This document shows, one piece after another, positions 55,749 through 64,000 of a stretch of DNA of 64,000 bases (positions within the stretch are counted from its first letter, which is position 1; each line of letters opens with the position of its first letter). Source of the DNA: Candidatus Proximibacter danicus. Lineage in GTDB: Bacteria; Pseudomonadota; Gammaproteobacteria; Burkholderiales; Rhodocyclaceae. The stretch spans positions 186,001 through 250,000 of the forward strand of contig JADJUC010000001.1 of assembly GCA_016710885.1 (NCBI GenBank), in the 5' to 3' direction. Both the position numbers and the translations under genes were made by a program. The notes under the pieces were generated by a model. That model was not told where the DNA came from and ran no database searches. It was given only the letters and a program-made list of their open reading frames with translations.

Positions 55749-57987
55749 ATGGTCAACGAACCTTACAACGACGAACTGAACATCATCGACGACTTGGCTC
55801 CCGGCCTTGTCGATACGGCGAAGATCAGCGTGCGTCCCTGGCGGATATTGATCGTTGACGACGACGCCGAGGTGCATAACGCCACGGTATTTGCGCTGCG
55901 GGATATCCGCATCGACGGCCAGCCCCTCCATTTCCTGCATGCCAACTCCGCCGAAGACGCACTGGCAGCTATCGCCGCCGATGACGATATCGCGGTCGCT
56001 GTCCTCGACGTGGTCATGGAACACGAAAGCGCCGGCCTTGATCTCGTCCGGCAGATACGCGACGACCTCGGCCGCAAGGCCATGCGCATCATCCTGCGCA
56101 CCGGCCAGCCGGGCTATGCGCCGGAGATGCGGGTCATTCGCGAATACGACATCAATGACTACAAGACAAAATCGGAACTCACCCGCGTTCGTCTGCTGAC
56201 AACACTGACCACCGCCGTACGTTCCTATGACCAGTTGAAGACCATCATGGCCGCGCGAAAAGGGCTGTCGATGATTGTCGACTCGGCGGCCGATCTCTTT
56301 TCTCACCGCGACCTGGCAAGCTTTGCCACTGCTGCGCTAACCCGAGCCGTTGCACTTGCTGGCGGCACGGCAAGTGCTTTTCTCTGCACGCGCAAGACGG
56401 GTTTTGGCAATGTACGCAGCGAGCAGCAACGCTTCATCGTCGGCGCCACAGGCACGTTCACCGAATTTTTTGGCCGCCCCCTGGCCAATTGCGGCACCGC
56501 CACTGCCCGCGTCGAACGCGCCTTCGCCGAGAAGAAAAGTGTCTTTGAAGACAGCGATGCCGCCTTCTACGTCGCCGGCGACGGTGATCACAACGCCGTG
56601 CTGTATCTGGAGACACAGACAGCGCTATCGGCGGGCGAACAGCAGATGCTCGATGTTTTCTGTGTCAACGTCGGTGTCGGCCTGAAAAATGCTGGCCTGG
56701 TTTCTGACCTCAGTTTTTCCGCCTATACCGACCGCCTGACCGGCCTCTCGAATCGCGGCGGCTTTGTCGTCAGAATCGACGAGCACCTGCACACCCGTGC
56801 CGCCGGTTGGACCATGGCACTGATCGATATCGACCATTTTTCTGAACTGAACGATGCGCTGGGCCACCAGAAAGGCGACCAGTTGCTGCTCGCCGTTGCT
56901 GAGCGGTTGGTCGGGATGGTGTCCCAGAATATGGTCCTCGCCCGCATTGGCGGCGACGTTTTCGGCCTGCTTGGTCCCGATGATGCTCTCGATCCGCGCC
57001 GCCTCCTCGAACAGTTCACCCTGCCGTTTTCTGTCGGCGAGTATTCCCTGCCGATCAAAGCCACACTTGGATTGACGCATCTCGACAGCGCCGGTGGCGG
57101 CGATGGCATCGACCTCCTCAAGGCAACGAATATCGCCCTCAACCGGGCCAAGAGCGGCGATCGCGGTCGCTGGCACTACTACACCGCAGACATGGCTGCC
57201 GCCACACGCAACCGCCTCGACCTGCTGCACGACTTGCGCCTCGCGGTCATCCACCAGCATGGGCTGGAACTGCACTATCAGCCACAGATCGATCTTGTCA
57301 GCGGCAAAGTGATCGGTGCCGAGGCTCTGATCCGCTGGCGCGGCAACGATGGTCAGTTCATCCGCCCCGACCTGTTCATTTCGCTGGCCGAATACTCGGG
57401 TCTGATTGTCGACCTCGGCGCCTGGGTTTTTTATACCGCGGTCAAGGAACTCAAAAGCCTGGGACGCTCAAGGATTAACCGGCATACGCATGGCAATCAA
57501 CGTTTCCCTCGTCCAGTTCCGCGACCCGCAATTTCTGCAGCGGGTGCAGGCAGCGCTGGCCGAAACCGGAATCGCCCCGAACCGTATCGAACTCGAAATC
57601 ACCGAGAGCGTAGCCATGATCGAGGCGGATACGGTGATCGCGATTCTCGCTGAGCTCAAAGCCATGGGCATCCAGATCGCCATCGACGATTTCGGCACCG
57701 GGTTCTCCTCGCTCGCCTACCTGCACCGCTTGCCCATAGACCGCCTGAAGATCGACCGAGCGTTCGTGCGCGACCTCGACTCGCACAAGGGATCGGGTGC
57801 GAGTATCGCCCAGACCATCATCCGCCTTGGTCAGTCACTCGGGCTATCGGTTATCGCCGAAGGCATAGAAACCGAAGAGCAGGCTCAGCTGCTGATGAAC
57901 CTTGGCTGCCCGCTGGCGCAAGGATTCCTCTATTCACGCCCGGTCAACTCGACGGCCTTTATCGCTTGGTGCCGGGCACGCGAGTAG
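55749..57987 (+). CDS. REC-DUF3369-GGDEF-EAL response regulator (one +1 frameshift)
   Basis: About 745 aa after removing one base. Receiver domain: ILIVDDDAEVHNATV, the Asp in VAVLDVVMEHES, and ILRTGQPGYAPE leading to DUF3369. The GGDEF domain has RIGGDVFGLL, so the signature is GGDVF and probably inactive. The EAL domain has GAEALIRW, ELEITES, IAIDDFGTGFSSLAYL and LKIDRAFV, so it is probably an active c-di-GMP phosphodiesterase. The frame breaks at GGG 57461-57463; removing one G gives ELKSLDAQGLTGIRMAINVS. It is likely the output of the multi-PAS kinase upstream. Confidence 0.85.
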
Positions 57988-58096
57988 TGCTTTCGCCCAG
58001 AAAAAGCTGCGCTGCCTGAACGTAGCTTGAACGCCGCTTGAGTTTTCCCCGCCGTTTCTGCATAGTTCGCCCCTTTTCCGCAAAGCCTCGCCTCGC

Positions 58097-60423
58097 ATGC
58101 TGCCACCCATCGCACACCGTATTGCCGCCGAACTCGGCGTCCGCCCCGCCCAGGTCATCGCCACCATTGCACTGCTCGACGAGGGCGCCACCGTGCCCTT
58201 CATCGCCCGCTACCGCAAGGAAGTGACCGATAATCTCGATGATACCCAGCTGCGCAATCTGGAAGAGCGCCTGACCTATCTGCGCGAAATGGAAGACCGC
58301 CGCGGCGCCATCATCGCCTCGATCGAGGAACAGGGGAAAATGACGCCCGAGCTGCAGGCCGAGATCCTGCACGCCGAGACCAAGCAGCGCCTGGAAGACC
58401 TCTACCTGCCGTACAAGCAAAAGCGCCGCACCAAGGCCCAGATCGCCCGCGAAGCCGGTATTGCGCCATTGGCCGAGGCGCTTCTGAACGACCCGACGCT
58501 CGTACCGGAAACCGAAGCCGCCAATTACCTGAACGCCGAAGCCGCTGTGGCTGGATTCGCCGACACCAAAGCGGTGCTCGACGGCGCCCGCCAGATCCTC
58601 ATGGAACAGTTTTCCGAAGACGCGCAACTGCTCGGCACACTGCGCGAATACCTGGAAGAACACGGCGTCGTGAAGTCGGTCGTCGCCGAAGGCAAGGAAA
58701 CCGAAGGCGCCAAGTTCCGCGACTACTTCGACTATTCCGAACCGCTCGGCGCCATCCCCTCGCACCGCGCGCTGGCCCTCTTCCGTGGCCGTAACGAGAG
58801 CATGCTGCAGGTCTCGCTGGTGCTCGATTCCGGAACTGAATACCGAGACCAAACCCGTTGGCCACAACCCCTGCGAAGCCCGCATCGCCGCCCGCTTCGG
58901 CATCAAGGACCAGGGCCGCCCGGCCGACAAGTGGCTTTCCGACACCGTGCGCTGGACCTGGAAGATCAAGGTCTTCATGCACCTCGAACTGGAGCTGATG
59001 AACGCCCTGCGTGAGCGCGCCGAGGAAGAAGCGATCCGCGTCTTCGGTCGCAACCTGAAGGACCTGCTGCTCGCCGCGCCGGCCGGCCCGCGCGCCGTGC
59101 TCGGCCTCGACCCCGGCATCCGCACCGGCTGCAAGATCGCCGTCGTCGACCGCACCGGCAAGCTGCTCGACACCGCCACCATCTACCCGCACGAGCCGCG
59201 CAACGACTGGGAAGGCTCATTGCACGTGCTGGCCGCGCTGTGCGCCAAGCACCAGGTCGAACTGGTCAGCATCGGCAACGGCACCGCCTCGCGTGAGACC
59301 GACAAGCTGGTCGCCGAGCTGATGAAGCGCTACCCGGCAATGAAGCTGACCAAGATCATGGTCTCCGAAGCCGGCGCCTCGGTCTATTCCGCCTCGGCAT
59401 TCGCCGCCAAGGAATTCCCGGAGCTGGACGTCAGCCTGCGCGGCGCCGTGTCGATTGCCCGCCGCCTGCAGGACCCGCTCGCCGAACTGGTCAAGATCGA
59501 GCCGAAAGCCATCGGCGTCGGCCAGTACCAGCACGACGTGTCGCAGACCAAGCTGGCACGGACGCTGGATGCCATCGTCGAGGACTGCGTCAACGCCGTC
59601 GGCGTCGATGTGAACACCGCCTCGGTGGCGCTGCTCACCCGCATCTCCGGGCTGAACGCCAACCTTGCCGCGAACATCGTTTCGCACCGCGATCTGCATG
59701 GCGCCTTTGCCGACCGCAAGGCCCTGCTCTCAGGTGCCGCGCCTCGGCGACAAGACCTTCGAGCAGGCCGCCGGCTTCCTGCGCGTGATGAACGGCGACA
59801 ACCCGCTCGACGCCTCGGCGGTGCACCCGGAAGCCTACCCGGTGGTCGAGCGCATCCTGGCCGACATCAAGAAGGGCATCAAGGAAGTGGTCGGCGATTC
59901 ACGCGTGGTGAAAACGGTTAACGCCGCCAAGTATGTCGATGAGAAATTCGGCCTGCCGACCGTGCAGGACATCCTCAAGGAACTGGAGAAGCCGGGTCGC
60001 GACCCGCGCCCGGAATTCAAGGCCGCCACCTTCCGCGAAGGCGTCGAGAAGCTCTCCGACCTCGAACCGGGGATGATGCTCGAAGGCGTCGTCACCAACG
60101 TTGCCAACTTCGGCGCCTTCGTCGACATCGGCGTGCATCAGGACGGCCTCGTACACGTCTCGGCGCTGGCCGACAAATTCGTCAAGGACCCGCATGAAGT
60201 GGTCAAGGCCGGCGACATCGTCAAGGTCAAGGTGCTGGAAGTCGACCTGCAGCGCCAGCGCGTGGCGCTGACCATGCGCATGTCGGATACGCCAACGCAG
60301 AAGAAGGGCGGGCCGGCAGCACCAGGCAACCGCCCGGGGGCCACACCGCAACGCCGGGATTCGCGCCCGGCCCAGCAAGCGCAAGGCTCAATGGCTGCAG
60401 CCTTCGCCAAGCTCCGGGGCTAA
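58097..60423 (+). CDS. tex: Tex family transcription accessory protein (two +1 frameshifts)
   Basis: About 774 aa, the family norm, once two bases are removed. The N-terminal helical part starts MLPPIAHRIAAELGVRPAQV and has TVPFIARYRKEVT. The first break is at GG 58832-58833: removing one G gives VLDSELNTETKPVGHNPCEA. The YqgF-like part has LGLDPGIRTGCKIAVVD. The second break lies near 59728-59731, after which QVPRLGDKTFEQAAGFLRV resumes, then the HhH region and the S1 domain (GMMLEGVVTNVANFGAFVDI). Tex binds nucleic acid and acts with RNA polymerase. Both breaks look like single-base insertions. Confidence 0.88.
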
Positions 60424-60426
60424 ACC

Positions 60427-60768
60427 ATGATCAAGATGTATGGCATCAAGAACTGCGACACGATGAAGAAGGCCATGGCCTTCCTCGAAGCCAGAGGTAT
60501 CGCCTTCGAATTCATCGACTACAAGAAGGCCGGCGTCGCCGCCACCCACCTGCCCGACTGGAACGCCCGTGCCGGCTGGCAGAAGCTGCTGAACACGCGC
60601 GGCCTGATGTGGAAGAAACTCAGCGACGAACAACGCACCAATGTCGATGAAGCCAAGGCACTGGCCCTGATGGCCGAAACCCCCAGCCTGATCAAGCGCC
60701 CGGTGCTCGATACCGGCAAAGACCTGCTGGTCGGCTTCGACGAAGCCACCTACGCCAAACTGAAATAA
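60427..60768 (+). CDS. ArsC-family reductase (YffB/Spx-like)
   Basis: A 113-aa thioredoxin-fold protein with MIKMYGIKNCDTMKKAMAFL (single Cys, no CxxC), FEFIDYKKAGV and the cis-Pro segment SLIKRPVLDTG. It matches E. coli YffB rather than true arsenate reductase. Its function is not known. It starts 3 bases after tex and ends just before the tandem repeats. Confidence 0.88.
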   Translation: MIKMYGIKNCDTMKKAMAFLEARGIAFEFIDYKKAGVAATHLPDWNARAGWQKLLNTRGLMWKKLSDEQRTNVDEAKALALMAETPSLIKRPVLDTGKDLLVGFDEATYAKLK

Positions 60769-60778
60769 CCCATAGCCC

Positions 60779-60982
60779 AACCACCGTTCGCCCTGAGTAA
60801 CCCGCACCGAAGGCGTATCGAAGGATCAAAAGCACCAAAGCAACCTAACCACCGTTCGCCCTGAGTAGCCCGCATCGCGGGCGTATCGAAGGATCAGAAG
60901 CACTAAAACAACCCAACCCCCGTTCGTCCTGAGTAGCCCGCATCGCGGGCGTATCGAAGGATCAGAAGCACCAGAGAAACCA
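60779..60982. repeat. Three tandem copies of a 68-bp intergenic repeat
   Basis: Copies at 60779-60846, 60847-60914 and 60915-60982 share AACC.CCGTTCG.CCTGAGTA, then CCCGCATCGCGGG (a small hairpin), then GCGTATCGAAGGATCA. Copies 2 and 3 are nearly identical; copy 1 is more diverged in the hairpin. The third copy ends 2 bases before the hslO ATG and so supplies its ribosome-binding region. The unit also occurs as an inverted pair at 41749-41849. Confidence 0.9.
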
Positions 60983-60984
60983 CC

Positions 60985-61851
60985 ATGTCCAACAGCTACG
61001 TACAACGCTTCCTGTTCGAAGACCTCGACATTCGCGGCGCCTTCGTGCATCTCGGTAGCGCCTGGCAAGGCATGCAGGCCGACCGCGCCTACCCGGCCGT
61101 CGTCACCCGCCTGCTCGGTGAAATGATGGCCACCGCCGCCATCATCGGCGGCAACCTCAAGCAGCCGGGTCGCCTCACCTTCCAGCTTTCCGGGCACGGC
61201 CTGCTCAAGGCGCTGATCCTCGATTGCACGCAGGATCTGAAAATGCGCGGCATGGCCCGCTTCGAGCCGGGCATCGCCGAAGCACCGCTGCAGGAACTGG
61301 TCGGCGACGGCCGCCTGCTGCTCACCCTCGACAACCCGCAGGCAGCGCTGCCCTACCAGAGCTTCGTCCCGCTGGAAGGTGGCACTATCGCCGAGGTTTT
61401 CGAGCACTATCTGGCGCAGTCGGAACAACAGCCGGCGCGGCTCTTCCTCGCCGCCAACGAAACCACGGCAGCCGGACTGTTCCTGCAGAAATTGCCCGCC
61501 GCCGACACCCGCGATGCCGACGGCTGGACGCGTCTGACCCACCTGGCTTCAACGGCAAAACCGGCAGAACTGCTGACGCTGGATACGGAAACCCTGCTGG
61601 CGCGGCTGTTCGCCGAGGAGGACAAGCGCCTCTATGAGGCCCGCGAGGTGTTCTATCACTGCCCGGAAGACTGGGAGAAAGTGCGCGGCATGTTGCAGCA
61701 ACTGGGCCGTGGCGAAGTCGAGGCGATCTTGTCCGAGCACGGTGAAGTCGTCATCCGCGACGACATCTGCAACCGGGATTACCGCTTCGGCGCTGCCGAC
61801 ATTGCCCAACTGTTCGACGGCGCTGCGCCGCCGAAACCGACGCTGCACTGA
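60985..61851 (+). CDS. hslO: Hsp33 family chaperone with two zinc cysteines missing
   Basis: A 288-aa protein matching Hsp33: YVQRFLFEDLDIRGAFVHL, LLGEMMATAAIIGGNLKQPGRLTFQL, and the C-terminal redox domain. In E. coli the zinc is held by CxC and CxxC. Here the first site reads VFYHCPEDWEKV and the second VIRDDICNRDYRF, leaving one Cys at each. The redox switch is therefore altered or absent, while the chaperone body appears intact. This may be normal for the lineage. Confidence 0.88.
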   Translation: MSNSYVQRFLFEDLDIRGAFVHLGSAWQGMQADRAYPAVVTRLLGEMMATAAIIGGNLKQPGRLTFQLSGHGLLKALILDCTQDLKMRGMARFEPGIAEAPLQELVGDGRLLLTLDNPQAALPYQSFVPLEGGTIAEVFEHYLAQSEQQPARLFLAANETTAAGLFLQKLPAADTRDADGWTRLTHLASTAKPAELLTLDTETLLARLFAEEDKRLYEAREVFYHCPEDWEKVRGMLQQLGRGEVEAILSEHGEVVIRDDICNRDYRFGAADIAQLFDGAAPPKPTLH

Positions 61852-61891
61852 TCCCGCCTCAAGTGCCGCGCCGAATCTACGCACCAGAACA

Positions 61892-61920
61892 TTGATACCA
61901 AATTGGTATCGTGCTACATT
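61892..61920 (+). promoter_or_regulatory. higBA promoter with palindromic operator
   Basis: TTGATA (61892-61897) and TACATT (61915-61920) are 17 bases apart, an optimal promoter. GATACCAA (61894-61901) and TTGGTATC (61903-61910) form a perfect 8-bp palindrome with one central base, covering the -35 and spacer. This is where the HigA antitoxin would bind to repress the operon. Confidence 0.7.
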
Positions 61921-61925
61921 GACTC

Positions 61926-62219
61926 ATGCGAATCATCGCCTTGAGGGCATTACGCGAGTTCTGGGAACGCCATCCGCCTGCGGAAACGCCTTTGCGCGCC
62001 TGGTATGCCGACGCAAGCCATGCCGACTGGAAAACACCGGCAGACATCAAGTCCGCGCACAGGAATGCCAGCTTCATCTCCGGCAACCGGGTGGTGTTCA
62101 ACATCAAGGGCAACGACTACCGCTTGATCGTTGCAGTTCGCTATGCGCAGGGGCTGATGTTCATTCGCTTCGTTGGCACCCACGCAGACTATGACCGCAT
62201 CGATGCAGCCGGCATCTAG
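61926..62219 (+). CDS. higB: Type II toxin HigB (mRNA interferase)
   Basis: A 97-aa RelE-superfamily toxin: MRIIALRALREFWERHPPAE, WKTPADIKSAHRNASFISGNRVVFNIKGNDYRL (in two strands), and FIRFVGTHADYDRI, the typical HigB_toxin C-terminal strand. It starts 5 bases after the -10 box. The toxin gene precedes the antitoxin gene, the usual hig order. Confidence 0.92.
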   Translation: MRIIALRALREFWERHPPAETPLRAWYADASHADWKTPADIKSAHRNASFISGNRVVFNIKGNDYRLIVAVRYAQGLMFIRFVGTHADYDRIDAAGI

Positions 62220-62237
62220 AAGCAAAGGAGCAGCGCC

Positions 62238-62615
62238 ATGAAAATCAACCTGATTCATTCGGAAGCCGACTACCAGGCGGCCCTCGCCCGCATTGAAAGC
62301 CTGTGGGATGCGGAAGACGGTTCGGCTGCAGCCGAACAACTCGAAGTGCTGGCGATGCTGGTCGAAGCCTATGAGAAAGCGCATCACCCGATCAAGGCAC
62401 CGGACCCGATCGACTTCCTGCACTACATCATGGAAACCCGGGGGCTGACCCGCAAGGATATGGAACCCTGTATTGGCCCGCGCGGCCGGGTATCCGACAT
62501 CCTGAACCGCGTTCGGCCGCTCACCCTCGACATGATTCGCCGCCTTTCACTGGAGATGAACCTGCCGGCGGAAGTACTGATTCAAGACTATCCGTTGCGG
62601 AGAGAGGCTGCATAG
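62238..62615 (+). CDS. higA: Antitoxin HigA
   Basis: A 125-aa antitoxin with an HTH_3 domain: DFLHYIMETRGLTRKDMEP, GPRGRVSDILNRVRPLTLDM and RRLSLEMNLPAEVLI. The N-terminal helical part (YQAALARIESLWDAEDGS) is typical of the longer HigA group. It lies 18 bases after higB, with AAAGGAG before the ATG. It should neutralise HigB and repress the operon through the palindrome at 61894-61910. Confidence 0.92.
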   Translation: MKINLIHSEADYQAALARIESLWDAEDGSAAAEQLEVLAMLVEAYEKAHHPIKAPDPIDFLHYIMETRGLTRKDMEPCIGPRGRVSDILNRVRPLTLDMIRRLSLEMNLPAEVLIQDYPLRREAA

Positions 62616-62656
62616 CATTCCCGTAACCACTCGCCCCTGGCATCTATGGCAGGCAA

Positions 62657-62880
62657 TCACCGCTCCCTCCCCGCCTCATGCCACGCCTTACGCACCGGCG
62701 ACAGCAGATACTCCGCCACCGTACGCGTGCCGAGCATGATCTCAGCACTGGTCTGCATGCCGGCCGAGAGCGGGAACTTCTCCCCGTCCATTTCCAGTTT
62801 CATCGCCTTGAGCGTCACCAGCGCCTTGTAGACCAGCGGCTGGTTCCTGCTAAAGCGCACCTGTTGCCGCCCCCAAGGGG
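62657..62880 (-). pseudogene. C-terminal remnant of a type I secretion HlyD adaptor
   Basis: The frame SRNQPLVYKALVTLKAMKLEM, then FPLSAGMQTSAEIMLGTRTV and AEYLLSPVRKAWHEAGRER, is the C-terminus of an HlyD-family periplasmic adaptor (about 70 residues of some 400). It begins abruptly near 62880, 11 bases from the left inverted repeat of the transposase element, so the rest of the gene is gone. Confidence 0.85.
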
Positions 62881-62891
62881 CTTCCTTAACT

Positions 62892-62916
62892 CAAAGGGGT
62901 CAGCTTCACATTCTTT
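62892..62916 (+). repeat. Left 25-bp terminal inverted repeat of the RAYT element
   Basis: The + strand starts CAAAGGGGTCAGCTTC at 62892. The 25 bases are the exact reverse complement of 63691-63715. Flanking bases do not match. Confidence 0.9.
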
Positions 62917-62948
62917 TTTATCTCAAACGACATATACGTTTCTCCCAC

Positions 62949-63679
62949 TCAGAATCCAAAATCGACCTGCAATTCAGTGTTTATCGGCTGATCCGCCTTC
63001 CCCACCGGTCTCCCCGGTCGCTTCTGCGTACGCCTGATCCCCGTTGCCGCACAAATCTGGTCACCGAACCTGCCATGCCCCAATGGCTGCCCCTGTGACA
63101 GGGCGAGACGGATATCAGAAAGGGCTTCTTCATCGAGTTCACTGCGGAACAGCGTGCGATAGGCGGCCTGTCTTTCTGGACCACCCCGATCAAGCGCAAG
63201 GAATACCGGGTGCGGGGTTATGCGCGGATCGGCCTGACCTAGCCCGTTATGCCGTAGCTGCTCCAGCGATATTGGCCGGGGTCTTGCACCATCAATGCGC
63301 GAACGGGGTTGAGTTCGACGTAGCGCATGCAGGTGAGCAGGTAGGTTTCTGCCTGGATGACGCTGGACTTGTAGCGGCCTTCCCACAAGCTGCCGGTGCG
63401 GCGGTAGGCGCGGTTGATGTATTGCACGTAGCGCCGCCCGATGGCTTGCATGAGCTTGGCGATTCCTGTCTCAGTTTCCGGTGTTACCAGCAGGTGAACA
63501 TGGTTGGTCATGAGGGCATAGGCGTGGATGTGGCAGTGCCAATCGACAGCCGATTTTTCCAGCCAGCGGAGGTAGAAGTGATAATCCTCCTCGGCAAAGA
63601 AACAGGGCGCTCGATTGATTCCGCGCTGAACGATGTGCTGCGGCATTCCGGCTAATTTAATGCGTGGGCGACGCGGCAT
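62949..63679 (-). CDS. REP-associated tyrosine transposase (frameshifted)
   Basis: The first frame (63679-63239) reads MPRRPRIKLAGMPQHIVQRG, then the HUH motif in YALMTNHVHLLVTP, YVQYINRAYRRTGSLWEGRY and CMRYVELNPVRA, and stops after YRWSSYGITG. The family's C-terminal part continues in another frame: GLGQADPRITPHPVFLALDR, FRSELDEEALSDIRLALSQG, ICAATGIRRTQKRPGRP. One missing base near 63250 explains the break; the restored length is about 243 aa, usual for RAYTs. HUH and tyrosine regions look intact. This break is a deletion, unlike the other frameshifts in the window. Confidence 0.85.
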
Positions 63680-63690
63680 GGCTGCTCCAG

Positions 63691-63715
63691 AAAGAATGTG
63701 AAGCTGACCCCTTTG
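63691..63715 (-). repeat. Right 25-bp terminal inverted repeat of the RAYT element
   Basis: Exact reverse complement of 62892-62916. On the minus strand it encodes the artificial tail KGVSFTFF of the disrupted calcium-repeat protein. Confidence 0.9.
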
Positions 63716-64000
63716 GTGGAAATGTAGTTTTCCTTCGCCCGGCGCGAATCGCTGTGGTCATTGGTTGAAATCGAGCGAATGTCCAGCTCGGTCAATGTCT
63801 TGAGTTCGTTGGCCTGACTGGCGCCATCCTGATTGGCGTCCTGCCAGACGCGCAGGTTCGCAAAGGCCGCATCTTGCGCATCGACAAGCCCGTCATGATT
63901 GCCGTCTTCCATCCGGAGCTTCTCGAACGCAGGCATCCTGTCGTCGCCGTAGAGTTCGGTGATGTCGTCAATCATGCCGTTGCCGTTGCGGTCCATGGCA
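63716..64000 (-). pseudogene. Calcium-repeat (RTX-type) secreted protein, cut by the RAYT element
   Basis: The frame enters from beyond the window and contains EF-hand-like repeats: MDRNGNGMIDDITELYGD, MEDGNHDGLVDAQDAAFANL and WQDANQDGASQANELKTLTEL, then IRSIST. This pattern is common in large hemolysin-type type I secretion substrates. Native sequence ends at the inverted repeat (63715); the frame then runs a short way into the element to a stop at 63652. The C-terminal secretion signal would be lost. The size upstream is unknown. Confidence 0.7.

Larger units (their letters stand above)
62892..63715 (-). mobile_element. REP-associated tyrosine transposase (RAYT) element
   Basis: An 824-bp unit bounded by perfect 25-bp inverted repeats and filled by one transposase gene. 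RAYTs are domesticated IS200/IS605-like transposases tied to REP sequences. Here the repeats carry GGGGTCAGCTT, a core often seen at RAYT-linked repeats. No target-site duplication is evident. It separates an HlyD remnant from a calcium-repeat protein gene that is broken at its edge. Confidence 0.8.

Overview
The window is GC-rich, densely packed bacterial chromosome. Gene content points to a betaproteobacterium, most likely of the Rhodocyclales (Dechloromonas/Azonexus-like). The clues are an ISC iron-sulfur operon with a second NifS-like cysteine desulfurase, an AmmeMemoRadiSam operon, several large PAS-rich signalling kinases, an IscR-linked cysE, and DUF2917, YaeQ and SrkA genes. This assignment is an inference from gene families; no rRNA or tRNA gene was seen.

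Layout. 1-2542: two tiny overlapping genes (a 43-aa membrane peptide and a Gln-rich secreted protein) diverge from an OmpR/EnvZ-type two-component system. 2567-4312: thpR, ispF and ispD (isoprenoid precursors). 4405-8861: a DUF4010 membrane protein, then the coupled amrB-amrA-amrS operon ending in a hydrolase-like protein without its nucleophile. 8881-20300: two hybrid histidine kinases, mfd with a shortened N-terminus, a patatin-like protein without its catalytic dyad, and an orphan periplasmic binding protein divergent from the second kinase. 20426-24046: aroG, a DUF1015 gene, serB and a DUF2237 gene. 24058-31532: the ISC operon (iscR, second desulfurase, iscS, iscU, iscA, hscB, hscA, truncated fdx, iscX) preceded by cysE, with IscR-type operators before both iscR and cysE. 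31600-43436: trmJ, suhB, membrane and cNMP-binding proteins, rlhA, slyX, yitT, yaeQ, a methyltransferase, ylqF, yaiI and prfC. 43571-44775: the wreck of a 7TMR-DISM diguanylate cyclase. 45035-51807: rlmJ, a LysR regulator with a DUF2917 gene, a MazG-like gene, a DUF3301 gene, srkA, a hypothetical gene, a gamma carbonic anhydrase and fliW. 51906-57987: a 1266-aa multi-PAS kinase followed by a REC-DUF3369-GGDEF-EAL protein. 58097-62615: tex, an ArsC-like gene, three tandem 68-bp repeats, hslO and a higBA toxin-antitoxin pair. 62657-64000: a REP-type transposase element with 25-bp terminal inverted repeats, sitting between the end of an HlyD adaptor gene and a calcium-repeat secreted protein gene.

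Main themes. (1) The Fe-S and cysteine genes form one IscR-governed block, but its ferredoxin gene is cut to 48 codons beside a 9-bp inverted repeat. (2) Several enzyme-family proteins have lost catalytic or metal-binding residues: the hydrolase, the patatin, Hsp33 and the GGDEF domain. (3) Four genes (response regulator, DUF1015, REC-EAL, tex) need five single-base corrections, and all five are +1 insertions. This suggests sequencing or assembly errors rather than gene decay. (4) A RAYT/REP element marks the join of an eroded type I secretion locus.
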